In this document: one piece after another, positions 34,149 through 42,933 of the stretch | Numbering within the stretch: the stretch's first letter is position 1 | Layout: each line of letters opens with the position of its first letter | Assembly (NCBI GenBank): GCA_013360465.1 | Contig: JABWBO010000025.1 | Span: 1-44,631 of the forward strand | Direction of reading: 5' to 3' | Source: Anaerolineae bacterium | GTDB taxonomy: Bacteria; Chloroflexota; Anaerolineae; Aggregatilineales; Phototrophicaceae | Length of the DNA: 44,631 bases | Position numbers and translations under genes: made by a program | The notes under the pieces: generated by a model | Told to the model about the DNA's origin: nothing | Seen by the model: only the letters and a program-made list of their open reading frames with translations | The model's database searches: none

Positions 34149-36722
34149 ATGGTCGAAAACATCGGGACTATTCGTCCGGTCAACATCAACGAGGAAATGC
34201 GCGGCAGCTTTCTCGACTACGCGATGAGCGTGATCGTCGCCCGCGCCCTGCCGGACGCCCGTGATGGTCTCAAACCGGTACACCGGCGCATCCTCTTCGC
34301 CATGTACGACATGGGTATCCGGGCGAATTCCGGCTACAAGAAGAGCGCCCGTATCGTCGGCGAGGTGCTGGGCAAGTATCATCCGCACGGCGACACCTCG
34401 GTCTACGATGCGATGGCGCGCATGGTGCAGGATTTCTCGCTGCGCTATCCGCTTGTCGATGGTCAGGGTAACTTCGGCAGCGTGGATGGCGATAGCCCGG
34501 CAGCCATGCGCTACACCGAAGCCCGCCTCGCCCAGATCGCCGAAGAGATGCTCGCCGACATCGACATGAACACGGTCGATTTCGGCGAGAACTTCGACGG
34601 CACGCTGCAAGAACCAAGCGTCCTGCCCTCGCGCCTGCCGAACATGCTGCTCAACGGCAGCAGCGGCATCGCCGTCGGCATGGCAACCAACATCCCACCG
34701 CATCATCTGGGCGAACTGGCAGGGGCGATCAGCTTCCTGATCGACGAATGGGATCGCCTGGACGACATCACCGTTGACGACCTGATGAATTTCGTGCGTG
34801 GACCGGATTTCCCCACCGGCGGCATGGTCATCGCCAGCGATGAGCTGAAAGAAGCTTATGCCACCGGCAAAGGACGGGTGGTAGTGCGCGCGAAGGCGGA
34901 GTTCGAAGACAGCCCCAGCGGACGCCCACGCATCGTGATCACCGAGATCCCCTATCAGGTCAGCAAGACGGCGATCATCGAGCGCATCGTGGCGCTGGTG
35001 CGCGACGACCGCCTCAAGCAGATCGCCGATCTGCGCGACGAATCTGACCGTCAGGGCATGCGGCTGGTGATCGAACTCAAGCCGGGTTCACAGCCTCTGA
35101 AGGTGCTGAACCAACTCTACAAATATACCCAGCTTCAGAACACCTACGGCATTCAGATGCTCGCGCTGGTGAACGGCGAACCGCGAACCCTCAGCCTGAA
35201 GCGTATGCTGGCGATCTATATTGAACACCGCTTCGATGTGATCGCCCGGCGTTCGCGGTTCGAGCTGGAAAAGCGCCGCGCCCGCGCCCACATCCTGGAA
35301 GGGCTGCTCAAGGCGCTGGACAGCATCGACGCCATCATCCAGACTATCCGCGCCGCCGACGACACCGAAAGCGCCCGCGCATCGCTGATCTATCGCTTCG
35401 GCATGAGCGAGGCGCAGGCGAACGCTATCCTTGACATGCAGCTGCGTCGTCTCGCCGCGCTGGAACATCAGAAGCTGACCGACGAATACAACGAAGTGTC
35501 GGCGCGTATCGCCTATCTGGAAGACCTCCTGGCTTCCCCGCATAAGATCATGGCGGTGATCCGCGACGACATCCGCGAGGCGGCAGAGCAGTACGGCGAC
35601 AAGCGTCGCACCAACGTAGTCTCTGGCGTACAGACGGAGTTCACCGAAGCCGACCTGGTGCGTGAGGAAGAAGTCGTCATCCTGCTGACGCGCCTGGGCT
35701 ACATCAAGCGTGTGCCGACCAGCGCCTACCGCGCGCAGCGACGCGGCGGCAAGGGCGTAATGGGCATGACTACAAAGGAAGAGGATGGCGTGGCGGATAT
35801 CGTCTCCGCCAACACGATGGATACCCTCCTGTTCTTCACCAATCGCGGCAGGGTCTACAGCGAGCGCTGCTATGTCGTGCCGGAAGCCGCCCGTGCCGCC
35901 AAGGGCACGCTGATCCACGCCTTCCTGGGCTTGGACTCCGACGAGTTCATCACCGCCATCGTCCCGGTCGCCGACTTCGACGGCGAGGGCTACTTCGTGC
36001 TGGCGACCCGCCTGGGGCGGATCAAGCGCGTGGCGATGTCGGAATTTGAGAGCGTCCATTCCGGCGGGAAGATCGCCATCGCCCTGGAAGAGGGCGACAC
36101 CCTCAACTGGGTGGCGCGTTCCAACGGCAGCCAGCACATCATCCTGGCGACCCAGGACGGGCAGAGCATTCGCTTCAATGAAGATCGGGTGCGGGTGCTG
36201 GGCAGGCAGGCGGCGGGCGTCAATTCGATGCGCCTTTCCGCGGGCGACGCCATCGCCGGCATGGATGTGCTGCGCGACGACGACACCCACGTCCTGGTCA
36301 TCACCCGCCGGGGCTATGGCAAACGGACGCCGGTCGAGGAGTACCGCCTGCAGGGGCGCTATGGGTCGGGCATTCGCACCATCGCTCGCAGCGAGAAGAC
36401 TGGTCCCATCGTCGCCATGCGCTGCGTGAATCCCAGGGACGACATCCTGATGATCACCGCCAACAACAGCGTGCTGCGCACCCGGTTGGAAGGTATCCGC
36501 GATGTTGGGCGGGCGACCATCGGCGTCCGGGTCGTGCGCCTGCACTCGAACGATGCCATCGTCAGCATGACCATCCTGGACGGCGCGCCGGAAGACGATC
36601 TAAGCGACAGCGCGGAGATCGATGAGAACGGGGTTGGCGGCGAGGCGGGCGACGACGTGCAGGAACAGGTGGCGGCGATGAACGGCGGCTATGACCCTGG
36701 TTCGGACGACGACGCAGAATAG
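34149..36722 (+). CDS. gyrA: DNA gyrase subunit A
   Basis: Cuts and rejoins DNA to introduce negative supercoils with GyrB. The catalytic Tyr122 is in [10 protein letters not shown], and the GyrA box QRRGGKG (~530) distinguishes gyrase from ParC. Six C-terminal pinwheel repeats are present, and the tail is acidic. The length of 857 aa is normal. In the quinolone-resistance region the residues are Thr83, Ser84 and Asp87 ([10 protein letters not shown]), using the same numbering as E. coli, where Ser83 is wild type. No clear Shine-Dalgarno precedes the ATG at 34149. gyrB is not in this window. Confidence 0.97.
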   Translation: MVENIGTIRPVNINEEMRGSFLDYAMSVIVARALPDARDGLKPVHRRILFAMYDMGIRANSGYKKSARIVGEVLGKYHPHGDTSVYDAMARMVQDFSLRYPLVDGQGNFGSVDGDSPAAMRYTEARLAQIAEEMLADIDMNTVDFGENFDGTLQEPSVLPSRLPNMLLNGSSGIAVGMATNIPPHHLGELAGAISFLIDEWDRLDDITVDDLMNFVRGPDFPTGGMVIASDELKEAYATGKGRVVVRAKAEFEDSPSGRPRIVITEIPYQVSKTAIIERIVALVRDDRLKQIADLRDESDRQGMRLVIELKPGSQPLKVLNQLYKYTQLQNTYGIQMLALVNGEPRTLSLKRMLAIYIEHRFDVIARRSRFELEKRRARAHILEGLLKALDSIDAIIQTIRAADDTESARASLIYRFGMSEAQANAILDMQLRRLAALEHQKLTDEYNEVSARIAYLEDLLASPHKIMAVIRDDIREAAEQYGDKRRTNVVSGVQTEFTEADLVREEEVVILLTRLGYIKRVPTSAYRAQRRGGKGVMGMTTKEEDGVADIVSANTMDTLLFFTNRGRVYSERCYVVPEAARAAKGTLIHAFLGLDSDEFITAIVPVADFDGEGYFVLATRLGRIKRVAMSEFESVHSGGKIAIALEEGDTLNWVARSNGSQHIILATQDGQSIRFNEDRVRVLGRQAAGVNSMRLSAGDAIAGMDVLRDDDTHVLVITRRGYGKRTPVEEYRLQGRYGSGIRTIARSEKTGPIVAMRCVNPRDDILMITANNSVLRTRLEGIRDVGRATIGVRVVRLHSNDAIVSMTILDGAPEDDLSDSAEIDENGVGGEAGDDVQEQVAAMNGGYDPGSDDDAE

Positions 36723-36745
36723 CCGGCGCTCAGCAGCAAAAAAAC

Positions 36746-36785
36746 AGCGGGGAGCCGGTCGATACCGGTTCCCCGCTTTGCTTTT
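36746..36785 (+). terminator. Rho-independent terminator after gyrA
   Basis: AGCGGGGAGCCGGT pairs with ACCGGTTCCCCGCT over a 4-nt loop (one G-T pair), followed by TTTGCTTTTT. An A-tract before the stem lets it act for the minus strand too, ending bL25 transcription. Confidence 0.9.
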
Positions 36786-36812
36786 TGCAGGAAGGCAAAC
36801 GCGCCAGCGGTT

Positions 36813-36873
36813 GCAGGGGCGAACCCACGTGTTCGCCCGTGAACGGCGGGCGGAGACACAGATCCGCCCCTAC
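36813..36873. repeat. REP-like double-hairpin element
   Basis: Two adjacent perfect hairpins, GGGCGAAC/GTTCGCCC (36817-36824 / 36831-36838) and GGGCGGA/TCCGCCC (36848-36854 / 36863-36869). They are framed by outer arms AGGGGCG and CGCCCCTA. Elements with GGGGCG...CGCCCCTAC ends are common intergenic repeats in such genomes. It lies between the convergent gyrA and bL25 genes. Confidence 0.65.
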
Positions 36874-36899
36874 TGCCCGATTATTTTCTTGGAACAGCC

Positions 36900-37547
36900 T
36901 TAGTCCTCGAAGTCTTCGCCGCGCTTACGCTCGACCAGTTCCGGTTCCGAAGCGCCTTCTTCCGAGGACGTCTCCTCGATGTCAGAGATGATGCGGAGCG
37001 GGACGATGCGTACCACGACGGCGTCGGCATCGGCGCGCGCCGTCACGCCGGAGGGCAGCACCAGTTCGCGCACATGGACGACCGAGCCGACTTCGGTCAG
37101 CCCACTGACATCGACATTCACGCCATCGATCAGGTCCATCGGCAGGGCTTCGATTTCGATGGTCTGCATATCCGACTGAACGACGCCCATACGCGCGGCG
37201 ACTGCCGGGCTTTCGCCGACGAAATGCAGCGGCACTTCCGTCGTGATCTTGGTCGATTTGTCAATCGCCAGGAAATCGACGTGGATGATCGTGCCCTTCA
37301 GCACGTCACGCTGAACGGAGCGCGCCAGGACGGTCTGCACCGCGCCATCGACATTCACATCGATCAGGTGCGTGCCGCCCGCCTTGAGCAGGGTCGTCTC
37401 CAGGTCGCGATAAGCGATCTGAAGGTGGGTCGGCTGGACCTTTGCGCCGTAGATGACGGCAGGGACAAGCCCCTGACGGCGAATCTGCCCGACCTTTTTA
37501 CCGGTCACGGTGCGCGGATTGGCAGCAAGCGTATAGGTTTTAGACAC
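36900..37547 (-). CDS. rplY: 50S ribosomal protein bL25 (Ctc form)
   Basis: Binds 5S rRNA. The N-terminal ~95 residues are the L25 beta-barrel (RTVTGKKVGQIRRQGLVPAVIYG and DVLKGTIIHVDFLAI). The long C-terminal domain (~95-185, EVPLHFVGESPAV) is the Ctc/TL5 extension, followed by an acidic tail. The start is ambiguous between TTG at 37553 and GTG at 37547. GGAG at 37558-37561 is 4 or 10 bases away respectively. I chose GTG because it gives MSKTYTLAANPR, the usual beginning. Confidence 0.93.
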   Translation of the reverse strand: MSKTYTLAANPRTVTGKKVGQIRRQGLVPAVIYGAKVQPTHLQIAYRDLETTLLKAGGTHLIDVNVDGAVQTVLARSVQRDVLKGTIIHVDFLAIDKSTKITTEVPLHFVGESPAVAARMGVVQSDMQTIEIEALPMDLIDGVNVDVSGLTEVGSVVHVRELVLPSGVTARADADAVVVRIVPLRIISDIEETSSEEGASEPELVERKRGEDFED

Positions 37548-37565
37548 GGTCAAAACACTCCTTTA

Positions 37566-37583
37566 CTCAGGGATTTGCCTGAG
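37566..37583 (-). other. hairpin in the bL25 leader
   Basis: CTCAGG and CCTGAG form a perfect 6-bp stem with a 6-nt loop directly upstream of the GGAG ribosome binding site of bL25, inside its ~95-nt leader. It could affect translation start; this is inference. Confidence 0.35.
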
Positions 37584-37648
37584 GATGATGTCTTGGGGTC
37601 GCAAAGAACAGGCTCTTCGGCGCACAGCTTGCGAACGAAAGTAGGGAG

Positions 37649-37677
37649 ATTTTAGGAGAAACGAGCAGTTGCGTCAA
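37649..37677 (-). promoter_or_regulatory. sigma70-type promoter of bL25
   Basis: On the minus strand TTGACG (37677-37672) is followed after 17 bp by TAAAAT (37654-37649). Start near 37642 gives a ~95-nt leader. Confidence 0.65.
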
Positions 37678-37736
37678 TCCTCTGTCATGGACAGAGGGCG
37701 AACCGACGGGGACAGACTCCCAATCCACACGGTATT

Positions 37737-37765
37737 TTGCGGGGCTAAGTAAACTGCTGTATGAT
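37737..37765 (+). promoter_or_regulatory. promoter of the radical SAM gene
   Basis: TTGCGG (37737-37742) and TATGAT (37760-37765) are 17 bp apart. The transcript would carry a leader of ~140 nt before the ATG at 37912. No other gene is seen in 37554-37911. Confidence 0.5.
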
Positions 37766-37911
37766 AGGGGCAGTGGTTGAACGGGAAGACTTCGACACGG
37801 CGATGAGTCGTGAGAACCCCCGATCCCCGAAGCGTCACGCTCCGTCGAACGGCTGTTCCCCCTCTCACTTCCTCGCCGAAGCCCCCCCGGTGCACATGAA
37901 AGGCACTCGGA

Positions 37912-39198
37912 ATGCAGTTGTCGAAACGCGCGCTGTATCGGTTCCCCTGGTCAGGCAACGACAACCCTATCGGCTGGTTGGAAGTAACTGACAAATGCAA
38001 CACCTACTGTCGAGGCTGCTACCGTATCAACGGGATGCAGGGTCACAAGTCACTGGATCAAATCAAGGAAGAAATCACCATCCTCAAGAAGTGGCGCAAC
38101 TGCGACAACATCTCCATCGCAGGCGGCGAGCCGCTGATCCACCCGGACATCCTGGAGATCGTCGCCTACATCCGTAGCCTGAAGATGAAGCCCCTCATCC
38201 TGACCAACGGCATTCGGATGGAGAATGACCGGGACTTCATGGTCAAGCTGAAGAAAGCCGGCGTGGTTGGTTTCACCTTCCACATCGACAGCGAACAGCA
38301 GCGCCCCCACTGGAAAGGCAAGACCGAGACCGAGCTGTTCGAGCTGCGCCAGCACTTCGCCGATATGGCGCACTCCGTCGGCGGGCTGTTCGTCAGCTTC
38401 GGCATGACGGTTTACCCCGGCAACCTCGACTTCGTGCCAGAGATGGTCGCCTGGGCGAACCGCAACATCGACCGGGTGCATGGGCTGGTCCTGATCGGCT
38501 TCCGTAACGCGGCGATGGAAGGCGGCTACAACTACTTTGCCGATGGCAAGCTGGTTGATCCCAAGACCAGCTATTTCGCAGAATCGACCGCGGAATCCTA
38601 CCTGACTTCCGCCGATGTCTATGCCAAGATCAAGGAGCATTTCCCGCATTACGAGGTCTCGGCGTACATGGGCGGCAGCCAGACTCAGGATAAGCTGACG
38701 TGGTTGGTCTCGGCGCAGTTGGGCACACGGCACAAAATGTACGGGTCGGTCGGCTCAAAAGTGATGGAGCTGTTCCAGATGGTCCATCATCTGCGGCACG
38801 GGACCTACGTCATCTATTCGCCGAGCAACACGATTCCCAAGATCGCCTTCGCGCTCGGCATACTGGATAAGCAGGTGCGGGAAACTTCCGGGAAATTCTG
38901 GCGCGAAATGCTGCGTCATCCCGCCGAGCTGTTCCGCCCGATGTACGTGCAGAGCATCGGAATCATCCAGGGACCCGATCTGCTGGCAGACGGCCGCGTG
39001 GATATGTGCGAAAGCTGCCCGGATATGACGGTGTGGAATGGTCAGTTGGTGCATTCCTGCCGCATGGATGAATGGCGGCTGTACGGCAACTACCTCATGG
39101 CTCAACCGAGGACGACGCCAGCCGAAAATGGCGGTCAGTTCGTCGCTGCCGAAACGATTCCCGTCGCCAGGAAGTCGGAAGAACTGGTCGCGAAATAG
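37912..39198 (+). CDS. radical SAM enzyme with C-terminal cysteine motif
   Basis: The CxxxCxxC motif that binds the radical SAM 4Fe-4S cluster is at Cys29, Cys33 and Cys36 (CNTYCRGCYR). ISIAGGEPLIHPD is the SAM-binding GGEP motif. A TIM-barrel core extends to ~230. The C-terminal part carries CxxC-x13-C (Cys366, Cys369, Cys383: CESCPDMTVWNGQLVHSC), which may hold an auxiliary cluster in the manner of SPASM-like domains but is shorter. I do not recognise the exact subfamily. No precursor peptide or partner gene lies next to it. AAAGG lies eight bases before the ATG. The product is 428 aa and appears complete. Confidence 0.82.
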   Translation: MQLSKRALYRFPWSGNDNPIGWLEVTDKCNTYCRGCYRINGMQGHKSLDQIKEEITILKKWRNCDNISIAGGEPLIHPDILEIVAYIRSLKMKPLILTNGIRMENDRDFMVKLKKAGVVGFTFHIDSEQQRPHWKGKTETELFELRQHFADMAHSVGGLFVSFGMTVYPGNLDFVPEMVAWANRNIDRVHGLVLIGFRNAAMEGGYNYFADGKLVDPKTSYFAESTAESYLTSADVYAKIKEHFPHYEVSAYMGGSQTQDKLTWLVSAQLGTRHKMYGSVGSKVMELFQMVHHLRHGTYVIYSPSNTIPKIAFALGILDKQVRETSGKFWREMLRHPAELFRPMYVQSIGIIQGPDLLADGRVDMCESCPDMTVWNGQLVHSCRMDEWRLYGNYLMAQPRTTPAENGGQFVAAETIPVARKSEELVAK

Positions 39199-39231
39199 GC
39201 AAGGATATCCTCGCCCCAAGAGGACTTGACT

Positions 39232-39264
39232 CCCCCTTCTCCCACAAAAACAGGGAGAAGGGGG
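39232..39264. terminator. bidirectional hairpin (dispersed-repeat type)
   Basis: CCCCCTTCTCCC pairs perfectly with GGGAGAAGGGGG (12 bp) over a 9-nt A-rich loop, between the convergent radical SAM and GH2 genes. The following CTGGGGGTTGAGG is typical of a widespread intergenic repeat that carries this hairpin. Confidence 0.7.
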
Positions 39265-39290
39265 CTGGGGGTTGAGGAGAGTAACAGGCG

Positions 39291-41597
39291 CTAACCGCCA
39301 AGGAGAGCGTCGGCGATCCAGGCAAGGCGGGTGACAACCCAGTTGGGAAGCCGCTGCCGGAGGACTCGTTCAGCGAATGCCTCGCGTACTTTCAGCGGAA
39401 CCAGGCGCACTGCCGGGCTGACGCCGGAATCGGCGAGGCTTGCAGCGCCGGCGCGGTCGAAGACCTTCGTGCCGAGATAAAGATCGAATTTCCAGGGATA
39501 GCCCGCCGGACGGCGGCGGCGGGCGAACGGCTGCCGGTAGACGTTCTCGCACAGCAGCTCGCCGTCCGCCGCGGTCAGCCGCAGGACGAACTGCTGACAG
39601 GCGCGGGGATCGAACGCCCAGCGCATCGGATACAGACGCTGCGAGACGTTCGGCGCGACATCAAAGACCTGCTCGCCTTCCAGCAGCACCAGACCATCGG
39701 CGTCGGTCGCCCGCCAGTCAAGGCGCGCCCCCGTATAGGCACGCGGGGTGTCGTTCAGCGCCCACAGCGCACGCGGACGGCGTCCATCATGTTCCAGCAT
39801 GATCAGGAGCGGCTGCGACGCTCGGCGCAGCGCGGCATAGCCCGCCTTAGGAAGGCGTCGGGAATCCAGCACTCCGCACCCGACCTGCGGGACCTGATCG
39901 ATCAGCCAGAAGTGAATGTATCCGGCGCAGCGCTCGCCGCGCAGGCGTCTGAAATGCTCCGTGTGGAACTGGATCAGGTCCGCCTGATATTCCCAAAGCG
40001 AGTCGATCTTCCCTTCCAGATGATTCAGCCGCTCCCACACCATCGGGTAGATTTGCAGCGTCTCCCGCGCGGCGGGGGCTTCGAAGCCGAACTCCGTGTT
40101 GAGCAGCGGACGATGTGCGTAAACATCGGTGAAGTGCGAAGTCCAGATCGCCCCGTAATAGGTATGCACATCGCCCGCCCGCCGCCAATCGTCCTCCATC
40201 TGCCCGGAACAAATGAAGACCGGGCGCGTGGGGTCCTGCGCCAGGGCGTCGGCATAGAGCGCGGGGTCGGGATGCTGTTCCAGGTTGCGGCGGCGGGCGA
40301 AGACCATTGTCGGCTCGTTGTGACATGCCCAGGTGATGACCGAAGGATGATTGCCGAGCAGATCGATCATCTCGCGCTGCATGGCGCGGGCGCGCGCCTC
40401 GAATTCCGGTGTGGCGTCGTGGATCCAGTTCAGCTCGAAATCCTGCCAGACCATCATGCCGGCGCGGTCGCACAGGTCATAGACCTCCGGCGGCGAAACG
40501 TGGACGTGTACCCGCAGCAGGTTCAGGTTCGCGTCGCCCGCCAGGGTGATGTCGCGCTTTAACCCCGCCTCTGAACATTCCGAAAGGTAGATCGACGGCA
40601 TGTAGGCGCTGCCGCGCAGGAATACCGGGCGGTCGTTCAGCCGGTACTCGAAGCGCTCTGGCGCACGCTGAAGCGCGATACAGCGCACGCCGAAGCATTC
40701 CGTCCAGATGCTCAGGCAGTCTCCGCGCGCATCAACCAGGGAAGCCTCCAGGCGGTACAGATCGGGCGATCCCTGATCCCACGACCACCACCAATGCGGA
40801 TCAGCAATCGTCAGCGTCTCTTCGAGGAAATGTTCGCCCGGCGGCAGGGTGATCATGCGCCGCGCGGTCGCGCCGCCGCCCTGGTGATTCTCCGCTGAGG
40901 CGGCGAGGTGCAGATGTCCCTGCCAGGTCTCCGTCCGGCTGTTGGCGATGCGCAGACGCAGCGAAACCCGTCCGTCCAGGGTGGTGCGAATCCCTATGTG
41001 GTCGATGCTCACCCCCTGATCCAGCAGCAGCCAGACCGGACGCCAGATGCCGATCGGGTTGACCGCCGGAGGGATCATCCCCTCGCCATGCTCATACAGT
41101 CCTTTGACCATCCCCCGCAGCACGTGGTCGCTGGGATACGTCCCGGCGCGGTTCGGCGGATCCCAGGGCGCGCTGACCCGCACCGCCAGTTCAACCGACG
41201 ACGCGGACAGCAAACGGGTCACGTCGAGATCAAACGGGGCAAAGTGCCCTTCATGACGCCCGGCGAACGTCCCGTTCGCCCAGACCTGGGCGTAATAATC
41301 AACCCCCTCAAAGCGCAGCCGCGCCCGCTCAAATGCGCCGTCGGGGCGCTGGAAGGTCCGGCGGTACAGCCAGGCATGATCGTTGACGGCGCGCACGGCG
41401 TCGCCCCAGTAGGGCTGCTCAGGGTAGAGGATCGTCTGCAAATGGGCGCATTCCGGGATTTCGCGCCATCCGGAAGCGCTGTCCAGATCAGGGAGTGCAT
41501 CTTCCCCGTCGAGCGGCACAGGCGTCGCCTGCCAGGGTCCCGTCAGGCGAAGTTTGGTGAGCCGGGCATTCGAAGAGAGGGAAGTTGGCTTGTCCAT
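39291..41597 (-). CDS. glycoside hydrolase family 2 protein
   Basis: A 768-aa enzyme with the GH2 order of domains: jelly-roll sugar-binding domain (~15-190), Ig-like domain (~195-310), and TIM barrel (~315-610). The acid/base is Glu428 in ACHNEPT and the nucleophile Glu502 in LNTEFGFEA. The C-terminal domain is beta-rich. The barrel most resembles beta-mannosidase/beta-glucuronidase-type members; the specificity is not certain. No signal peptide is visible, so it probably acts in the cytoplasm on imported sugars. The start at 41597 is chosen at the beginning of homology. A longer reading to 41714 would run up to the divergent gene. The ribosome binding site is weak. Confidence 0.9.
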   Translation of the reverse strand: MDKPTSLSSNARLTKLRLTGPWQATPVPLDGEDALPDLDSASGWREIPECAHLQTILYPEQPYWGDAVRAVNDHAWLYRRTFQRPDGAFERARLRFEGVDYYAQVWANGTFAGRHEGHFAPFDLDVTRLLSASSVELAVRVSAPWDPPNRAGTYPSDHVLRGMVKGLYEHGEGMIPPAVNPIGIWRPVWLLLDQGVSIDHIGIRTTLDGRVSLRLRIANSRTETWQGHLHLAASAENHQGGGATARRMITLPPGEHFLEETLTIADPHWWWSWDQGSPDLYRLEASLVDARGDCLSIWTECFGVRCIALQRAPERFEYRLNDRPVFLRGSAYMPSIYLSECSEAGLKRDITLAGDANLNLLRVHVHVSPPEVYDLCDRAGMMVWQDFELNWIHDATPEFEARARAMQREMIDLLGNHPSVITWACHNEPTMVFARRRNLEQHPDPALYADALAQDPTRPVFICSGQMEDDWRRAGDVHTYYGAIWTSHFTDVYAHRPLLNTEFGFEAPAARETLQIYPMVWERLNHLEGKIDSLWEYQADLIQFHTEHFRRLRGERCAGYIHFWLIDQVPQVGCGVLDSRRLPKAGYAALRRASQPLLIMLEHDGRRPRALWALNDTPRAYTGARLDWRATDADGLVLLEGEQVFDVAPNVSQRLYPMRWAFDPRACQQFVLRLTAADGELLCENVYRQPFARRRRPAGYPWKFDLYLGTKVFDRAGAASLADSGVSPAVRLVPLKVREAFAERVLRQRLPNWVVTRLAWIADALLGG

Positions 41598-41720
41598 CAG
41601 GCGATCACACACGCAATCATAAGGAGAAGAGCGCAGATCATCAGCCGCGCTGTCAGGCTCACTGTGCCGCCATGATACCCCAACCGCGCGGCGCTTCCCA
41701 CCGTTATCGCGCAAATTGGA

Positions 41721-41726
41721 TACAAT
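41721..41726 (+). promoter_or_regulatory. -10 box upstream of the mannosyltransferase gene
   Basis: TACAAT lies ~40 bp before the proposed start at 41761. If it is the promoter, the alternative TTG start at 41716 would not be transcribed. Confidence 0.35.
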
Positions 41727-41760
41727 CGGGGCGTTCAGGCTCGCATATCAGGGGCATCAC

Positions 41761-42933
41761 ATCACGAACGCCGCCCAATCCAGCATCGGGTCCACTCTGC
41801 GCCGCGGGCTGACCGCCGTCCTGCCCGTATGGCTGTCGCTGCTCGCCATCTCCCTCGCCTGGGGGGTGACGATGCAGATCCTTCCTGGATATATGGAGGG
41901 CGAGCAGTTCTACCCGACCAACTGGGCGGCGAACCTCGCCCACTTCGATCCTCATTCCTACCTCGTCGTCGCCGAACAGGGCTACGATGCGGGCGAAAGC
42001 AGCGTGCGCTTTCCCCTCTTTCCCTTCCTGCTGCGCCTGGTCATCACGGCGACCGGCGCAGATGGACACCTCGCGCTTTTCTGGCTGAGCAAGGTCTCGC
42101 TGCTGATCGGGCTGCTGGCGGTGTGGCTGGTGGTTCGCCACCAGATCGATGAAGACCTGGCGAGGCGTGCCGTCCTTTACATGGCGTTTCCGCTCCTCGG
42201 CAGCGGCTACACCTGGCTGATGTCCTACGCCGAGCCGCTCCACCTGGCGCTGTGGGTATTCGGCTTTCTGCTCTTCTTCCAGCGCCGCTACGCGCTGTGC
42301 GGGCTGATCACCATGCTCACCATGTGGACTCGTCCGCAGGCGGCATTTCAGATTCCCGCCTTCGCCGCCGCGCTCACCATCGATGCGCTGCGCGCAGGCG
42401 GCTGGCGCGCCCTGCTGGATCGCGACTACTGGCAGCGCGGGCTGCTGATCTGCGGGCTGCCGCTGCTCGCCTATTCCGCCTGGATGCTGCACATCAGCAG
42501 CCTGACACAGCTCCCGCTCAGCCCGGTCACGACGGTGCAGGCATACGGGCGGCTCGACTGGCTGGCGCCCTGGGTGCGCATCCTGGAGCGCGTCCGCTTT
42601 CTTGCCGCGCATCCACCGGTGGACGCGGGCTGGACGATGCTCTTCGAGGACTACCAGCTCTTTGTCGCGCTCGCCTCGCTGGTCGCGCTGTTCATAGCGG
42701 CGGCGCGCGGCAGGCTGCACTGGGGGCTGGTCCTCTTCTCCGCCCTGTCGATCCTGCCCGGTCTGAGTACCGCCGTGACAAGCATCGGGCGCTACGCCCT
42801 GCTCACCTGGATTCCCCTCGCGCCGCTGGCGATCATCCCCAGGCGCTGGGACTCAGCAGTACTGCCATTCAGCCTGGCGCTCTCCTTCCTGGCGCTGGTC
42901 GTCATCGGCTTGGTGAAAGGCTTGCAGCCATGA
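41761..42933 (+). CDS. PIG-V-like GT-C mannosyltransferase
   Basis: A polytopic membrane protein (about ten helices) that would move a mannose from a lipid-linked donor outside the membrane. Family signs are the first-loop HFDPHSYLVVAEQGY, the FPLFPFLLRL segment, MSYAEPLHLALW, and SIGRYALLTW near the C terminus. The start is uncertain. AGGGG (41750-41754) is placed six bases before ATC at 41761, where ATG would be expected. An in-frame TTG at 41716 is the nearest canonical-type start but lies upstream of the -10 box. Its stop overlaps the next ATG (ATGA), so the two genes are coupled. Confidence 0.75.
   Translation: MTNAAQSSIGSTLRRGLTAVLPVWLSLLAISLAWGVTMQILPGYMEGEQFYPTNWAANLAHFDPHSYLVVAEQGYDAGESSVRFPLFPFLLRLVITATGADGHLALFWLSKVSLLIGLLAVWLVVRHQIDEDLARRAVLYMAFPLLGSGYTWLMSYAEPLHLALWVFGFLLFFQRRYALCGLITMLTMWTRPQAAFQIPAFAAALTIDALRAGGWRALLDRDYWQRGLLICGLPLLAYSAWMLHISSLTQLPLSPVTTVQAYGRLDWLAPWVRILERVRFLAAHPPVDAGWTMLFEDYQLFVALASLVALFIAAARGRLHWGLVLFSALSILPGLSTAVTSIGRYALLTWIPLAPLAIIPRRWDSAVLPFSLALSFLALVVIGLVKGLQP

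Noticed and set aside
35088-36545. 485-codon minus-strand frame opposite gyrA
   Set aside because: Shadow of gyrA with His/Gln/Asp-rich composition and no domain.
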